Shown: positions 6,716 through 17,200, counted from the stretch's first letter. The stretch is 64,000 nt of DNA from Laspinema palackyanum D2c (GCF_025370875.1 NZ_JAMXFD010000001.1:286182-350181); one strand, 5' to 3'. The notes: a model not told the origin generated them from the letters alone. Numbers and translations: made by a program.

Positions 6716-8080
6716 TTAAACCAAAGCCGGTTGAGGAACGGAAATCGCTTCGCCGGATAAACTGAAGGCGCGGGATTCGGTAATTTTGACCTGGACTAAC
6801 TGTCCCTTCAACTGATTAATATCCCCGGTAAAGAAGGTGAGACGGTTGCCGCGTGTTCTTCCCATGACTTGGGTGGGGTCTTTGGCATTCTGCTCCTCGA
6901 CTAGGACTTCTTCAATCCGTCCGAGATAGCGCTGCGATCGCTCGGCAGCCTTAACAGATACTAAGTGATTCAACCGTTGCAGCCGATCGCTCTTAACCTC
7001 TTCGCTCAACTGATTCTCCCACACCGCCGCTGGTGTCCCCGGACGTGGGGAATAAGCAGCAGTATTCAGCATATCAAAGCTAATCTCTTCTAACAGTTTT
7101 AGGGTATTTTCAAACTGTTCCTCAGTTTCCCCAGGGAACCCGACGATCGCATCGGCACTGATAGAAGCATCGGGCATATAGTGGCGAATCATATCAATAA
7201 TACGGCGATATTTTTCATGGGTATAACCCCGCGCCATCGCCTTCAAAACTTCATTATCCCCCGATTGAAATGGGATATGAAAATGTTCGCAAACCTTCGG
7301 CAATTCTTGACAAGCCCGAATTAATCTCTCAGTGAAATACCGGGGGTGAGAGGTGGCAAAGCGAATCCGTTCAATTCCCGGGACATCATGGACGAAATAG
7401 AGCAAATCCGTGAGGGTATGTAAATTTCGTCCCTCCGGTGTGGTTCCGGGTAAATCTCTGCCGTAGGCGTCGATATTTTGACCGAGTAAGGTGACTTCTT
7501 TATATCCCTGGCGTCCGAGTTCTTCCATTTCGGCGCGGATTGCTTCTGGGGTGCGGGATTGTTCGATGCCACGCACTGACGGGACGATGCAATAGGTGCA
7601 GCGTTCGTTACAGCCGTAAATCACGTTTACCCAGGCGGTAACTTGGCTCTCCCTGCGCGGTTTGGTGATATCCTCCATGATATGCACCGCCTCAGTCGCT
7701 ACCACTTGGTTCCCGGCGAACACCTGTTCGAGCAAATCCTCTAGGCGGTTGGCGTGTTGGGGTCCCATGACCATATCCAATTCCGGCACCCGGCGCAGGA
7801 GTGCTTCTCCTTCCTGTTGTGCCACGCAACCGGCAACGATGAGGGTGAGGTTGGGTTGTTGGAGTTTGCGTTTCGCTTGCCTGCCTAGGTAGGAATAAAC
7901 TTTGTGCTCGGCATTATCCCGAATTGAGCAGGTATTGTAGAGGATGAGGTCGGCTTGGTTGGGGTCTTCGGAAAACTGGAACCCCATATTTTCCAGGATA
8001 CCTGCCATGCGTTCGGAGTCAGCTTTGTTCATCTGACAGCCGAAGGTGGTGATGTGGTAACGACGAGGAATAGAGGACAT
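6716..8080 (-). CDS. miaB: tRNA-2-methylthio-N6-dimethylallyladenosine synthase MiaB
   Basis: A 454-residue radical-SAM methylthiotransferase that converts i6A37 to ms2i6A37 in tRNAs reading UNN codons. The N-terminal UPF0004 domain has the three Cys of the auxiliary cluster (Cys15, Cys51, Cys85, the first in TFGCQMN). The radical-SAM triad is CNERCTYC (Cys157, Cys161, Cys164). The C-terminal 65 residues form a TRAM RNA-binding domain (ending [16 protein letters not shown]). Length and motif spacing match bacterial MiaB rather than MtaB or RimO. It is monocistronic, with a clear terminator downstream. Confidence 0.97.
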   Translation of the reverse strand: MSSIPRRYHITTFGCQMNKADSERMAGILENMGFQFSEDPNQADLILYNTCSIRDNAEHKVYSYLGRQAKRKLQQPNLTLIVAGCVAQQEGEALLRRVPELDMVMGPQHANRLEDLLEQVFAGNQVVATEAVHIMEDITKPRRESQVTAWVNVIYGCNERCTYCIVPSVRGIEQSRTPEAIRAEMEELGRQGYKEVTLLGQNIDAYGRDLPGTTPEGRNLHTLTDLLYFVHDVPGIERIRFATSHPRYFTERLIRACQELPKVCEHFHIPFQSGDNEVLKAMARGYTHEKYRRIIDMIRHYMPDASISADAIVGFPGETEEQFENTLKLLEEISFDMLNTAAYSPRPGTPAAVWENQLSEEVKSDRLQRLNHLVSVKAAERSQRYLGRIEEVLVEEQNAKDPTQVMGRTRGNRLTFFTGDINQLKGQLVQVKITESRAFSLSGEAISVPQPALV

Positions 8081-8252
8081 AACGTGCTATTTTTCGCAAA
8101 TGAACGGGCCTGTTGGGTCAATGGCAGTCTGGCACTCAACCGGCGATAGGCGACGATCGCCCCGGGGAAAGCCATGACTCGGATGCAAACATAAACTATT
8201 ATTATAAAGCTTGCTGTCAATTTTACCCACTGGAAATGGAAGTCAGAACCCT

Positions 8253-8924
8253 ATGATTCAGGAGCGATCGCAATATAAGGAAACCTGGGACAACCTCGCC
8301 GCCAATATGGATGAGGCGAAACTCTATGTCGCCGGACATACGGATGAGGCCGAATTAGACCGCACGGGACTCAATACGGTGAATCGAATTGAGAATTTTG
8401 TGGGCATTCAACCGGAAGATATTTGTTTGGAAATTGGCTGTGGGGTGGGTCGAGTTGGCAAGTTTTTAAGTCCCCAATGTCAGAAATGGATTGGCACCGA
8501 TATTTCGGCGAATATGCTCCAATATGCCGCGCAACGTCTGGAAGGATTGGATAATATTGAATTAATTGAATTGAGTGGGGTAGGCTTACAGGAAATTGCC
8601 GATAATTCCATTGATTTGGTCTACTGTACGGTGGTGTTTATGCACCTGTATGAGTGGGACCGCTATCAGTATTTAAAAGAAGCGTTTCGAGTGTTAAAAT
8701 CCGGGGGACGCTGCTTTTTTGATAATGTGGATTTGACCTCCAGTCATGGCTGGGAGGTGTTTATGGCGGGGTATGCTTATCCCATTGACCAACGTCCGGC
8801 CTATTTGAGTATGTGTTCCACGGGGGAGGAATTAGAAACTTATGCGAGGCAGTCGGGCTTTTCCGGGATTAAAATCCATCGCTGGGGAGATGCGCGAGTC
8901 GGGGTGACGGGGATAAAACCGTGA
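8253..8924 (+). CDS. Class I SAM-dependent methyltransferase
   Basis: A 223-residue protein from the ATG at 8253; fourteen upstream codons in the frame lack similarity and overlap the miaB upstream region. Motif I is ICLEIGCGVGRVG, motif II IGTDISANML, and motif IV NSIDLVYCTVVFMHL, followed by YLKEAFRVLKSGGRCFFDN, all typical of class I methyltransferases of the Methyltransf_11/25 type. The substrate cannot be told from sequence. It lies divergent from miaB and upstream of a mechanosensitive channel with a gap of about 100 bases, so it is probably a single-gene unit. Confidence 0.85.
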   Translation: MIQERSQYKETWDNLAANMDEAKLYVAGHTDEAELDRTGLNTVNRIENFVGIQPEDICLEIGCGVGRVGKFLSPQCQKWIGTDISANMLQYAAQRLEGLDNIELIELSGVGLQEIADNSIDLVYCTVVFMHLYEWDRYQYLKEAFRVLKSGGRCFFDNVDLTSSHGWEVFMAGYAYPIDQRPAYLSMCSTGEELETYARQSGFSGIKIHRWGDARVGVTGIKP

Positions 8925-9030
8925 GGGTATGGGGGTGTCGTCAATCGATATCCCCGGCGATCGCAGATGGTTGAATTGGCGGGTCACTGTCCAACGGTGA
9001 ACTGGCTGCAATGTTAAATCACTTATTAAT

Positions 9031-9918
9031 ATGAATCCAATTTTGAAAGAAATAAAAACAACTCTCATTAACTTAATTGGTCAAGGTGTGGCACTGGTAC
9101 CGGCAATTTTAATTGCTTTGGTCGTGTTAGGCATAACTTGGTATGCTGCCAATGTGGTTCGTCGTCTGACGATGGCGGGAGGACGGCGAGTAGTAAAGAA
9201 TAGATCCCTCCGAATGTTAATGGTTCAAACGGCTTATGTTGCGGCATGGTCTGTGGGAATTATTGTAGCCTGCGTTCTGGCATTTCCGGGTTTGGCATTA
9301 GGAGATATAATTGGGTTATTGGGGTTAAGTTCCGTTGCCATTGGTTTTGCCTTTCAGGATATTTTTAAAAATTTCCTGGCGGGAATTTTGCTGTTATTGC
9401 AGGAACCCTTTAAACTCGGAGACCAAATTGTTGTAGAAGGATATGAGGGAACCGTAGAGGAAATTGCGATTCGTTCGACGCAAATCCGCACTTATCAAGG
9501 GGAGCGAGTTGTTATTCCAAATGCGGTGGTTTTTACGAATGTGGTGCAAGTCAAAACAGCGTTTTCTCATCGGCGCACAGATTTAGCAATAGGGGTGGAT
9601 TATAATACACCGTTACCGCAGGCAGTCGATACACTTTTAAAGGCGGTGTCCAAAGTTCCCGGGGTGTTATCGAAACCGGAACCGGAAGTTGATATTGTGG
9701 GGTTTGGAGAGAGTTCAATTGATATGATGGTGCGATATTGGACGGAACCGGAGAGACCCTCGGTGCGACGGATTCAAACGCAAGTGGCGATCGCCCTCAA
9801 AGATGCTTGCGATCGCGCCAATATCAATATTCCCTATCCCATCCGCAGCCTGTATTATTATGACCAAGAAAAGTTTGCCGATAATAGTCCCAGTTCGGGA
9901 AATGGCGATCGCATCTAG
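9031..9918 (+). CDS. MscS-family small-conductance mechanosensitive channel
   Basis: A 295-residue membrane protein with three predicted transmembrane helices (about 18-41, 63-86, 91-127). The third is the pore helix with the MscS pattern SSVAIGFAFQDIFKNFLAGILLLLQEPF, followed by the beta domain (GDQIVVEGYEGTVEEIAIRSTQIRTYQGERVVIPN) and a mixed alpha/beta C-terminal vestibule. Such channels open under membrane tension and release osmolytes on hypo-osmotic shock. The short N-terminus makes it a minimal MscS. Other ion-homeostasis genes occur at 50.6-54.2 kb but not nearby. Confidence 0.93.
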   Translation: MNPILKEIKTTLINLIGQGVALVPAILIALVVLGITWYAANVVRRLTMAGGRRVVKNRSLRMLMVQTAYVAAWSVGIIVACVLAFPGLALGDIIGLLGLSSVAIGFAFQDIFKNFLAGILLLLQEPFKLGDQIVVEGYEGTVEEIAIRSTQIRTYQGERVVIPNAVVFTNVVQVKTAFSHRRTDLAIGVDYNTPLPQAVDTLLKAVSKVPGVLSKPEPEVDIVGFGESSIDMMVRYWTEPERPSVRRIQTQVAIALKDACDRANINIPYPIRSLYYYDQEKFADNSPSSGNGDRI

Positions 9919-9937
9919 GTCAACAAAGGTGAGAGTT

Positions 9938-12400
9938 CTAGTTCCCGCGTAGCATTCGTCCTTGGATGACTTTCCAGGTGGCGGGGGTGACTTCCGATGC
10001 TGCATGATAGCAGCGAACTATCAACCCATTGGCATAAAAATAATCCCCTAATGCCTGCTTTTCTTCGGGGGATAGCTGGAGACGATCGCTGGACAAATTC
10101 AGAGCATTTAACCAAGTTTGACGAATGCGATCGCGAAACTCATAATGCACTTGATAGGCAGAATTGGTATCGGGAATCTCCGGTTGCAGGGATTGCAAAG
10201 CGGCGATCGCCTCCTGGCAATCTTTAAAAATTCCCACCTCTTCTACCAATCGAGTTAGAATACTAACAAACGCCAAATCTCGGGCGCGATCCAGGGCAAA
10301 ATTGTTGGGAGCATCTAGTAAACAATCCAGGTCCAGAACCAGTTGACGAGCGCGATCCCGAGCCAGTTTTCGCGCCAGTTCCCGAGTCAATTCCCCAGCG
10401 GATTTTTCCACATCCAAGGGGCGATCGCAAATAAACGCTAGATTTTTGGTAAAATCCTCCGCTAACCGGCCTGCACGAGTGATCAGTTCAGACAAATTAA
10501 ACCCCAAAATTTCGCACAAACTCAAAGCCACATTTTCCGGAGATTCTACTTCCCCCCTCTGCTTAAATTGCTCACCGAGGCTATCCGTAGGATAGGGATT
10601 TTCTCGGGATAAATCCGGTTCTAATGTGGCGTTTAAAACCAGCACCAAAAACAGCGCCGCCGTTCTTTTAGCCGCTGGTGAAAGCGTGCCACTATTCTCC
10701 TCCGTGGATTCAGAGGCCCATCGCAAAAGCGATCGCAACTTACTGGTTTTTAGGTATTTTTGAGCCGCTGATTCCATTAAAATCAGTAATTTATCCGCCG
10801 TGGGATGGCGAATCCCTGACACAAATAAAAAGATTTCTTGCCAGTGGCGCAAGGTTAGATTTTTAGCCGAAATTTGAGCGGCTAAATAATAGGTATCGAT
10901 ATAAATAGCGGTAAAATATTCTTGCCAAGTTACTTGAGTGAAGGCAAAGCGGTCCGGCCCAATTTGCAGCAGTAAACCGGACCGCAAGGCGATTTTTTCC
11001 AGCATTTTCTCAACCCGATAGCGGTTCTCCGCAATGGTAGGGGTTAGGGATACCGCTGGATTTTTGTTCGAGGGATGATTGGCCTTTTCATTCGGATTCG
11101 TGGGAACCGTCGGCAAGGAGTTTTTACGCCCTGGGGTTAAAGGGGGTGAATTTTTGTTAGAATTTTCCGTGGTGTTAGCATTAACATTAGTGGGTACAGA
11201 AAAGGGAAAATACTCATCTTTATGTAAATCTAACAAATGCACGGGAATCCGACTGCTCAAGTCGGCACCGGAAAAAACTGCCCGCTCGGCGATCGCACTT
11301 CTGAAGGCTAATTGAGCCAGCCACAATTTTGCCAATTCCCGATTCATTTCCAGATTCGGTGAGACATCCGGAGCCGTGGCAATGTTTCCCGCAGCTTCCA
11401 GTAAAATGTGAGAAGTTCGGAGATAAAGCGTTGCCCGATTTTCCGGTAGAGAGTGAGTCCGGTCATACATCAAGCAAAGCAAGGTAAGTGAGAGAGGAGA
11501 CGCAGATAAGGATCGGGCATGAGCATTTTCTGGTCGTTCTAAATCCATCAGAAGTGAGTCACCACTGGGGGTGGTAGCGGAGGGGGTGTTATACCACTGT
11601 CGGATCAAACTCGTTTGTTGTGCATCGTCTAACGGGGCGATCGCCACCGGATAAAAGCTGCGCCAGTGATGGTTAAAGACCCCGGCACGAGAACAAGCTA
11701 CATAGCGATTTTTGGGATAAGTTTCCATAAACCCTTCCAGACGGGCGATCGCCTCAGCAATCACAAACGAGGGAATAGTATGCAAATCATCCAGTAAAAT
11801 TAAGCATCGACCTTGAGCTAGTGCCTCTCGAACTAATCGTTCCGCCACCGGAAAACTACAGCGACGAAACTCATCAGCGATCGCTTTTTCAATTTCACCC
11901 TCCCCACTACTCACGACTTTCAGGGGAATAAACACTGGAATATACCCCCGGCGGACCACCCCCCCGAACCGGGTTCCCCGGAGGGCTTCTAGGCCGATTT
12001 TCCTCAGTAAGAGAGACTTTCCGGAACCAGGCGCACCCCAGAACATCACCCCATCCCGTTCATTGATCACTGCGATCGGGGATTTAAGGGTAGACTCCAC
12101 GGAAGAAGCATTCGGGTTCGTCGTTTCAGGTTCATCCATCTCCCTCACCTGCATCTCCACATAGAGAGATTCTAACGGCACTGGATCGCGAGTTCCTAAC
12201 AGATCAATCGTGGCATACCGTTGGAGATAGAGGTTGACATAAGTCTCCGAGGCAGAGGCGATCGCCTCCTTGGTTTTTTTATCCGGAGTTCGGGGAAAAA
12301 TGCCCAATAATTTACTCTTATCTTCCAACAGCGTATCTGTGGCAATTTGAGCAATACTGGTAGCGGCATCCGCAACAATCGTTTTTCGGGGAATCATCAT
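9938..12400 (-). CDS. NACHT-domain STAND NTPase with Asn/Pro/Thr-rich linker
   Basis: An 820-residue protein. About 115 N-terminal residues, helical, precede a NACHT domain with Walker A GAPGSGKS (122-129), the IPVFIPLK strand, Walker B CLILLDDL (199-206) and YVACSR. A helical region follows, then a low-complexity linker of roughly 50 residues rich in Asn, Pro and Thr (around 420-470, encoded near 11.0-11.2 kb), then FTQVTWQEYFTAIYI, typical of the end of NACHT proteins, and a 300-residue helical C-terminus with charged repeats (RELARKLARDRARQ). NACHT NTPases in bacteria include antiphage and signalling switches. No known effector or repeat sensor is recognisable. It is convergent with the MscS gene and has no evident partner. 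Confidence 0.85.
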   Translation of the reverse strand: MMIPRKTIVADAATSIAQIATDTLLEDKSKLLGIFPRTPDKKTKEAIASASETYVNLYLQRYATIDLLGTRDPVPLESLYVEMQVREMDEPETTNPNASSVESTLKSPIAVINERDGVMFWGAPGSGKSLLLRKIGLEALRGTRFGGVVRRGYIPVFIPLKVVSSGEGEIEKAIADEFRRCSFPVAERLVREALAQGRCLILLDDLHTIPSFVIAEAIARLEGFMETYPKNRYVACSRAGVFNHHWRSFYPVAIAPLDDAQQTSLIRQWYNTPSATTPSGDSLLMDLERPENAHARSLSASPLSLTLLCLMYDRTHSLPENRATLYLRTSHILLEAAGNIATAPDVSPNLEMNRELAKLWLAQLAFRSAIAERAVFSGADLSSRIPVHLLDLHKDEYFPFSVPTNVNANTTENSNKNSPPLTPGRKNSLPTVPTNPNEKANHPSNKNPAVSLTPTIAENRYRVEKMLEKIALRSGLLLQIGPDRFAFTQVTWQEYFTAIYIDTYYLAAQISAKNLTLRHWQEIFLFVSGIRHPTADKLLILMESAAQKYLKTSKLRSLLRWASESTEENSGTLSPAAKRTAALFLVLVLNATLEPDLSRENPYPTDSLGEQFKQRGEVESPENVALSLCEILGFNLSELITRAGRLAEDFTKNLAFICDRPLDVEKSAGELTRELARKLARDRARQLVLDLDCLLDAPNNFALDRARDLAFVSILTRLVEEVGIFKDCQEAIAALQSLQPEIPDTNSAYQVHYEFRDRIRQTWLNALNLSSDRLQLSPEEKQALGDYFYANGLIVRCYHAASEVTPATWKVIQGRMLRGN

Positions 12401-12594
12401 ATAAAAAAATTGGGTCTAATCTGAGATTAGCCCTATTATGAACTTACTGTTTGATGTTCTCATTCTGGCAAAAGTTAGAAGATTCGACAAGAGACCCAAA
12501 CTCAGTTGTCAGATGCGGTTCAACCCGATAACCAGTGAAACCCAGAAATCAACGGTTCCACTGGTTAAACCGGACTGCTAAAAGACCCAGAGTC

Positions 12595-13800
12595 TTAAAC
12601 CACTGCCATAGCTTTACTGGCAAAAATTTTCTCGATCGCCTCTTCAACTACCTTATCCGGCGTTGAAGCACCGGATGTCACGCCAATCACCAGGGGTCCT
12701 GATGGTAGCCAATTTTCGGCGATTTCCAACTCTTGATGCAAAGGTTTATGTTCGATGCGATTTCCCGGGAGAATCCGACTGGCACTATCAATATGATAAG
12801 ACGGAATTCCTCGGTCGATCGCAATTTGTTGTAACTGCGTCGTATTTGAGGAATTATACCCACCAATCACCACGATCGCATCCACTTGATCCTCGACCAA
12901 ATCTAACATCGCATCCTGGCGTTCTTGGGTGGCATCGCAGATTGTATTAAAAGCCAGAAAATGCTGATTTAATTCTGCCGGACCATATTTTTTCATCATC
13001 GTCCTTTCAAACAACTTGCCCATTTCTTCCGTCTCACTTTTGAGCATCGTGGTTTGATTCGCAATCCCAACTTGTGCTAAATCCCGGTCCGGGTCAAATC
13101 CGGCGGAAACAGCCTTACTGAATTTAGCCATAAATTCAGCTTTATCCCCACCGTTGAGAATATAATTAGCAACATAGTCCGCTTCGGCCATATTCAGGAC
13201 AATTAAATAAGTTCCCGCAAAAGAACTGGTTGCCAGGGTTTCTTCATGCTTGTATTTGCCATGAATAATGGAAGTGTAATTGCCTTTTTTATGTTTTTCT
13301 ACACTGTTCCAAACTTTAGAAACCCAAGGACAAGTAGTGTCTACAATTGTGCAGCCTTTTTCATTGAGCAACTGCATTTCTTGAACCGTAGCACCAAAAG
13401 CCGGTAAAATGACCACATCTCCCGCTTGGACCACTTCAAAATCTTTTTTTCCTTCCTCAACGGGGATGAATTCAACATTCATCTCTTGGATATGTTGATT
13501 CACGCTGGGATTGTGGATAATTTCATTGGTAATCCAAATGCGTTCCGTAGGAAAATGCTGGCGAGTTTCATAGGCGATCGCCACGGCGCGTTCAACCCCC
13601 CAGCAAAATCCAAACGCTTGCGCCAGACGAATCGTCACCTCGCCGCGAGTCAAGGTGTAATTATTTTCTCGGATTTGCTGAATCAGGGGACTTTGATAAA
13701 CGGAGTTCATCACCCCGGTTACTTCTTCTTGGTGACCAAATCCCTTGCGATGGTAGTTATCAGACTTTTGCAGTGCGCGTTTGAAAGCTTTAGTGTCCAT
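12595..13800 (-). CDS. ispH: 4-hydroxy-3-methylbut-2-enyl diphosphate reductase
   Basis: A 401-residue IspH/LytB, the last enzyme of the MEP isoprenoid pathway, giving IPP and DMAPP from HMBPP with a [4Fe-4S] cluster. The three cluster Cys are visible: Cys66 in [10 protein letters not shown], Cys157 in DTTCPWVSK, and Cys288 in [11 protein letters not shown]. The protein is about 80 residues longer than the E. coli form, with an N-terminal extension and internal insertions, as usual for cyanobacterial and plastid IspH. The ATG at 13800 has an AGGA ribosome site nine bases upstream. In phototrophs the electron donor is ferredoxin. Confidence 0.97.
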   Translation of the reverse strand: MDTKAFKRALQKSDNYHRKGFGHQEEVTGVMNSVYQSPLIQQIRENNYTLTRGEVTIRLAQAFGFCWGVERAVAIAYETRQHFPTERIWITNEIIHNPSVNQHIQEMNVEFIPVEEGKKDFEVVQAGDVVILPAFGATVQEMQLLNEKGCTIVDTTCPWVSKVWNSVEKHKKGNYTSIIHGKYKHEETLATSSFAGTYLIVLNMAEADYVANYILNGGDKAEFMAKFSKAVSAGFDPDRDLAQVGIANQTTMLKSETEEMGKLFERTMMKKYGPAELNQHFLAFNTICDATQERQDAMLDLVEDQVDAIVVIGGYNSSNTTQLQQIAIDRGIPSYHIDSASRILPGNRIEHKPLHQELEIAENWLPSGPLVIGVTSGASTPDKVVEEAIEKIFASKAMAVV

Positions 13801-13884
13801 GCCGTGAAATCCTAGCTTCTTTTCTCTTGATTGTAGAAGACTTAGGTTACAGGGAGTGGGGAGATGGGGAGGATGGGGAAGTTC

Positions 13885-14111
13885 GTAGTAACGACTTCAG
13901 TCGTTCTCTTAAGTTCGTAGTAACGACTTCAGTCGTTCTCTTAAGTTCGTAGTAACGACTTCAGTCGTTTCTGCGTTACTTGGCGTAAAGCCAAGTAACG
14001 CCCAGGTCAGGCCCTGGCTCCAGTACCCACCCCAGCAGGCGGTAGACCCTTGGATTGCTCGTGTTATGGCTTAAACCATAACACGAGAGCAACGACTGAA
14101 GTCGTTACTAC
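13885..14111. repeat. Palindrome-rich MITE-like element with inverted ends
   Basis: The left end is GTAGTAACGACTTCAGTCG, present three times as 32-bp tandem units starting at 13881, 13913 and 13945. The right end (14091-14111) is its reverse complement. Inside are a perfect 12-bp inverted repeat (GCGTTACTTGGC, 13973-13984 with 13990-14001) and a 10-bp one (CGTGTTATGG, 14060-14069 with 14076-14085). A similarly built element lies at 50455-50606. The spacer between ispH and the SGNH gene (13801-14166) holds nothing else. Confidence 0.8.
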
Positions 14112-14166
14112 AAACAAGAAGAAACAACTTCAATCGTCACAGCGAATATTTTCCCCATCCCCATCC

Positions 14167-14997
14167 TTAAATTGGATCAAATACCATCAAGGCAGTGCGC
14201 CAGACTAAGTAACCTTGCTCGTTGAGATGTAACCCGTCGGTGGTGAGTTCGAGGCGGAGATTGCCTTGGGAGTCGGAGAAGAGGGGGTAGAGGTCCAGGA
14301 ACTCGACCCCTTCCTCGGAGGCGATCGCAGCGAGTTCACGATTGATGTCGCGGATCTGCTCGTTGGGGATATTCAGGAGGCGATCGCGACCCTCCCAAGT
14401 GGAACCAGCGCCACTGTGGGGCAAAATGGATTGGACGACAATCCGGGCGTTGGGATGAGCCCAGACCAGATCCCGAACGATCGCCCGTTGATTTTCAACA
14501 ACCTCGGACGGTGCAACGCCGCGAATCAAGTCATTAATCCCAATCATCACAAAAATCACCTCGGGATTGCTGTTGTCAAATAACGGTAACCGTTTCAACA
14601 ACCCCGAAGAGACTTCACCAGAAATCCCTTGATTGAGCCAAGTGCGTTGGGGAGGTAGCAGTTCCGGGGGAAACCAGAGACTGATGGAATCTCCAGCGAG
14701 AACCCCGAGACGTTCCGGGGGATTAGCGGCGATCGCCTCCGCCTCCCGCTGTAACTGAGCCAACCATTGCTCATAATTCCACTGATGACGGGGACCTAAC
14801 TCAGGCTCCGTGACTGGGGTTGGGGAACCCGAAGCATTCTCAATGGCACTCGAACCATTCCCCTGTAATGCCGACAAATTTTGCAGATCCGAGGACGAAC
14901 TTTGAGCGCGGACAATCAGTAAAATGACCGTGAGCATCAAGATCCCATTCGTCGCCAGGGATAACAACGCCCAGGGAGGTATCTTTGACCAAGACAT
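14167..14997 (-). CDS. Membrane-anchored SGNH/GDSL-type hydrolase
   Basis: Start set at the ATG at 14997; a TTG 16 codons upstream is less likely. The 276-residue protein has one N-terminal transmembrane segment (ALLSLATNGILMLTVILLIV) and then an SGNH esterase/lipase domain: block I GVLAGDSISLWF (catalytic Ser), the conserved Gly in NQGISGEVSSGL, block III MIGINDL (Asn), and block V DGLHLNEQGY (Asp and His). All catalytic residues are present. Such proteins in cyanobacteria are often envelope deacetylases or esterases; the substrate is unknown. The anchor suggests action in the periplasm or at the outer face of the inner membrane. Confidence 0.88.
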   Translation of the reverse strand: MSWSKIPPWALLSLATNGILMLTVILLIVRAQSSSSDLQNLSALQGNGSSAIENASGSPTPVTEPELGPRHQWNYEQWLAQLQREAEAIAANPPERLGVLAGDSISLWFPPELLPPQRTWLNQGISGEVSSGLLKRLPLFDNSNPEVIFVMIGINDLIRGVAPSEVVENQRAIVRDLVWAHPNARIVVQSILPHSGAGSTWEGRDRLLNIPNEQIRDINRELAAIASEEGVEFLDLYPLFSDSQGNLRLELTTDGLHLNEQGYLVWRTALMVFDPI

Positions 14998-15247
14998 GGC
15001 CGCGAATTTAGACAGAACCGGGTTTGAACGCAAATTTAAACGCAATGCCGTCGATCGCTACGCAACAATAAATTCCCGACCTACTCTGCACCTTCAAGCG
15101 GACCTTGCCCGGAAGCTTATCCCTACTCGTCGCACCTGGGGGCAAAAAAAATGCGGTCAGGAGATACTTCCAGTGTATTAAAAATCCTCCTAAGACCGCA
15201 AATATAGCGAATGATTAAAATTTGAGGGTGCAAACTGCACCGATAGG

Positions 15248-16777
15248 CTAGGGACTTCCCCCGGCCATCCCGCGATTATCCTTGAGGAAGCCACTGTAAG
15301 CTTCCATACCATGTTCCGCAATATCCAAGCCCTTTAACTCTTCGTCTTCCCTGACTCGAATACCCAGGACAGATTTAAGCACCAGCCAGAAAATAGTGCT
15401 CAGCAGAACAGTCATGCCACCAACGGAGGCCACGCCGAGGAATTGGACTCCCAGTTGGGCGAGACTCCCGGTATAGAATAAACCGCTGTCTACATTAAAC
15501 AGACCCACGGCTAAGGTTCCCCAGACTCCATTCACGAGGTGAACTGAGGTCGCCCCAACCGGGTCATCAATTTGGATACTGTCAAAGAAAGTCACGGAGA
15601 ACACCACCAAAATGCCCCCGATGGTCCCAATAATGGCAGCGCCAAAAACGGTGACCCCATTACAACCGGCCGTAATCGCCACCAGTCCGGCGAGGATGCC
15701 GTTGATAATCATGGAAAGGTCAGGTTTGCCGAGATACATCCAAGCCACGATGGTTGCAGAAATAGCACCCATAGCCGCAGCAATATTCGTAGTTACAGCA
15801 ATATGGCCGATGGTGTGGTCAGCCGCCATCGTCGAACCTGGGTTAAAGCCAAACCAGCAGACCCACAGAATCAAGCATCCCAAGGTAGCGATACTCATGT
15901 TATGTCCGGGTAACGCCACGGGACGTCCATCTTGATATTTACCGAGACGTGGCCCTACGAAAGCAGCCCCCATCAGGGCAGCCCAACCTCCCACGGAGTG
16001 AACTGCAGTGGATCCGGCAAAGTCCATAAAGCCTAAAGTGGAAAGCCAGCCCCCACCCCAGACCCAATGTCCGGTGATGGGATAGGCAATTCCCACCAGT
16101 AAGAGACTGAAGATTAAGAAGTCCACAAACTTAATCCGTTCAGCAACAGCACCGGAAACAATAGTGGCTGCAGTACCGGCAAAGGCGACTTGGAATAAAA
16201 ACTTGGCAGCTAGAGGGACTCCAGTCCAGCTTAAAGAATCGAAGACTCCCGCGTAAGCTTCGTTCGTCGCGGGACTGTTGTCCGGTCCGGCGAGGAAAAA
16301 GCCACTAAAGCCGATGAAGGGGTTGCCATCCCCGAACATAAAGCCGAATCCGATCGCCCAGAATGCCACCGTCGCTAAGGCGAAGACGATCAGGTTTTTG
16401 GAGAGGATGTTGACGGCATTTTTTTGACGGCAAAAGCCCGTTTCCAACATCCCAAACCCGGCGTTCATAAAGATGACCAAGATGGAGGCAATCACCACCC
16501 ACATGGTATCCAAGGCGATCCGGAGTTCTTCGGTGTCCGTTAAGGTTTCGGGTAGGTCCCCTGGAGGGGCTTGGGCAACCGCAGAGTAAGCCGATAGCAG
16601 TAAAATAATGCTGGCTAGGGGAATGCAGGCTTTCCAGGAAGGGGAGAGTCTCCCAATAGCAGAGGACAATTTTTGAAAAATCGAGTTCTCCGGGCGCAGG
16701 GGGGCATTCCGACGGGAAGAGGGCCGCCTACGATATCTGGGTTTTGATTTCAGGTTGAAGTTGAATTTAGAGGTCAT
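15248..16777 (-). CDS. amt: Ammonium transporter (Amt family)
   Basis: Start chosen at the ATG at 16777 (MTSKFNFN), giving 509 residues. A GTG 84 codons upstream also keeps the frame open, but a perfect NtcA box at 17062-17075 predicts transcription starting near 17027, so that GTG would lie at or before the transcript end. After a basic N-terminus and a signal-like helix ending AVAQA, about eleven transmembrane helices follow with Amt signatures ([62 protein letters not shown]). The protein conducts ammonium/ammonia and is normally induced by nitrogen limitation. The C-terminus [18 protein letters not shown] is the conserved regulatory tail that responds to PII proteins. Confidence 0.96.
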   Translation of the reverse strand: MTSKFNFNLKSKPRYRRRPSSRRNAPLRPENSIFQKLSSAIGRLSPSWKACIPLASIILLLSAYSAVAQAPPGDLPETLTDTEELRIALDTMWVVIASILVIFMNAGFGMLETGFCRQKNAVNILSKNLIVFALATVAFWAIGFGFMFGDGNPFIGFSGFFLAGPDNSPATNEAYAGVFDSLSWTGVPLAAKFLFQVAFAGTAATIVSGAVAERIKFVDFLIFSLLLVGIAYPITGHWVWGGGWLSTLGFMDFAGSTAVHSVGGWAALMGAAFVGPRLGKYQDGRPVALPGHNMSIATLGCLILWVCWFGFNPGSTMAADHTIGHIAVTTNIAAAMGAISATIVAWMYLGKPDLSMIINGILAGLVAITAGCNGVTVFGAAIIGTIGGILVVFSVTFFDSIQIDDPVGATSVHLVNGVWGTLAVGLFNVDSGLFYTGSLAQLGVQFLGVASVGGMTVLLSTIFWLVLKSVLGIRVREDEELKGLDIAEHGMEAYSGFLKDNRGMAGGSP

Positions 16778-17026
16778 TGTCGGACTTTGCGGTGAATGGG
16801 TCAAGCACAGGGAATTGCAAAGAGCAAGTGGGTGCTTTAGAAGTGGAAAGCTGGAGCAGTCGCCTACGTCTGATTGGTCGTAGGTTGTCCCCCATTTGCA
16901 CGTTCCAGACTTCGGAGCTGGTGATTTTCTAAAATGACTTACGCTAGGGAACCTCGGATGAGCGCCGAAACCTGACGCAACCGTCCCTGTTTTCGGAAAA
17001 AGCCGACGGATCTCCATGCTCCGAGT
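16778..17026 (-). other. Probable 250-nt 5' leader of the ammonium transporter mRNA
   Basis: If NtcA activates from the usual distance, the mRNA begins near 17027 and carries this long leader. It includes an inverted repeat CCTACG (16863-16868) / CGTAGG (16879-16884). An open frame runs through it in phase with amt but shows no recognisable domain. Confidence 0.45.
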
Positions 17027-17061
17027 CACAATGATTGCACCAATTCTGGGAATTTCATTCT

Positions 17062-17075
17062 GTATCAGAGTTTAC
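17062..17075 (-). promoter_or_regulatory. NtcA-binding site upstream of amt
   Basis: The sequence matches GTA-N8-TAC exactly (GTA 17062-17064, TAC 17073-17075; the site is palindromic). On the minus strand it is followed, about 23 bases on, by a weak -10 like AATCAT/TGCAAT (17032-17040), the spacing expected for a class II NtcA-activated promoter centred at -41.5. amt genes are classical NtcA targets. Confidence 0.7.
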
Positions 17076-17200
17076 ATTTATTGAGACGCTTGTTTCGGTT
17101 GCTGGAGAGAAAAATCTCCGACTTTTTCCCCAAATGGCGGCTTTTGATGGCTCAAACCTTTCCATTGGCAAGGGTCGGCATTCCTGGGTCCCTCTGGAAA

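Noticed and set aside
13881-13976. 32-bp direct repeats resembling a CRISPR array
   Set aside because: Repeats are contiguous with no unique spacers, contain a strong internal palindrome and belong to a dispersed repeat family; no cas genes are present.
16778-17029. 84-codon N-terminal extension of the ammonium transporter
   Set aside because: It starts at a GTG that coincides with the transcription start predicted from the NtcA box, and has no Amt similarity.
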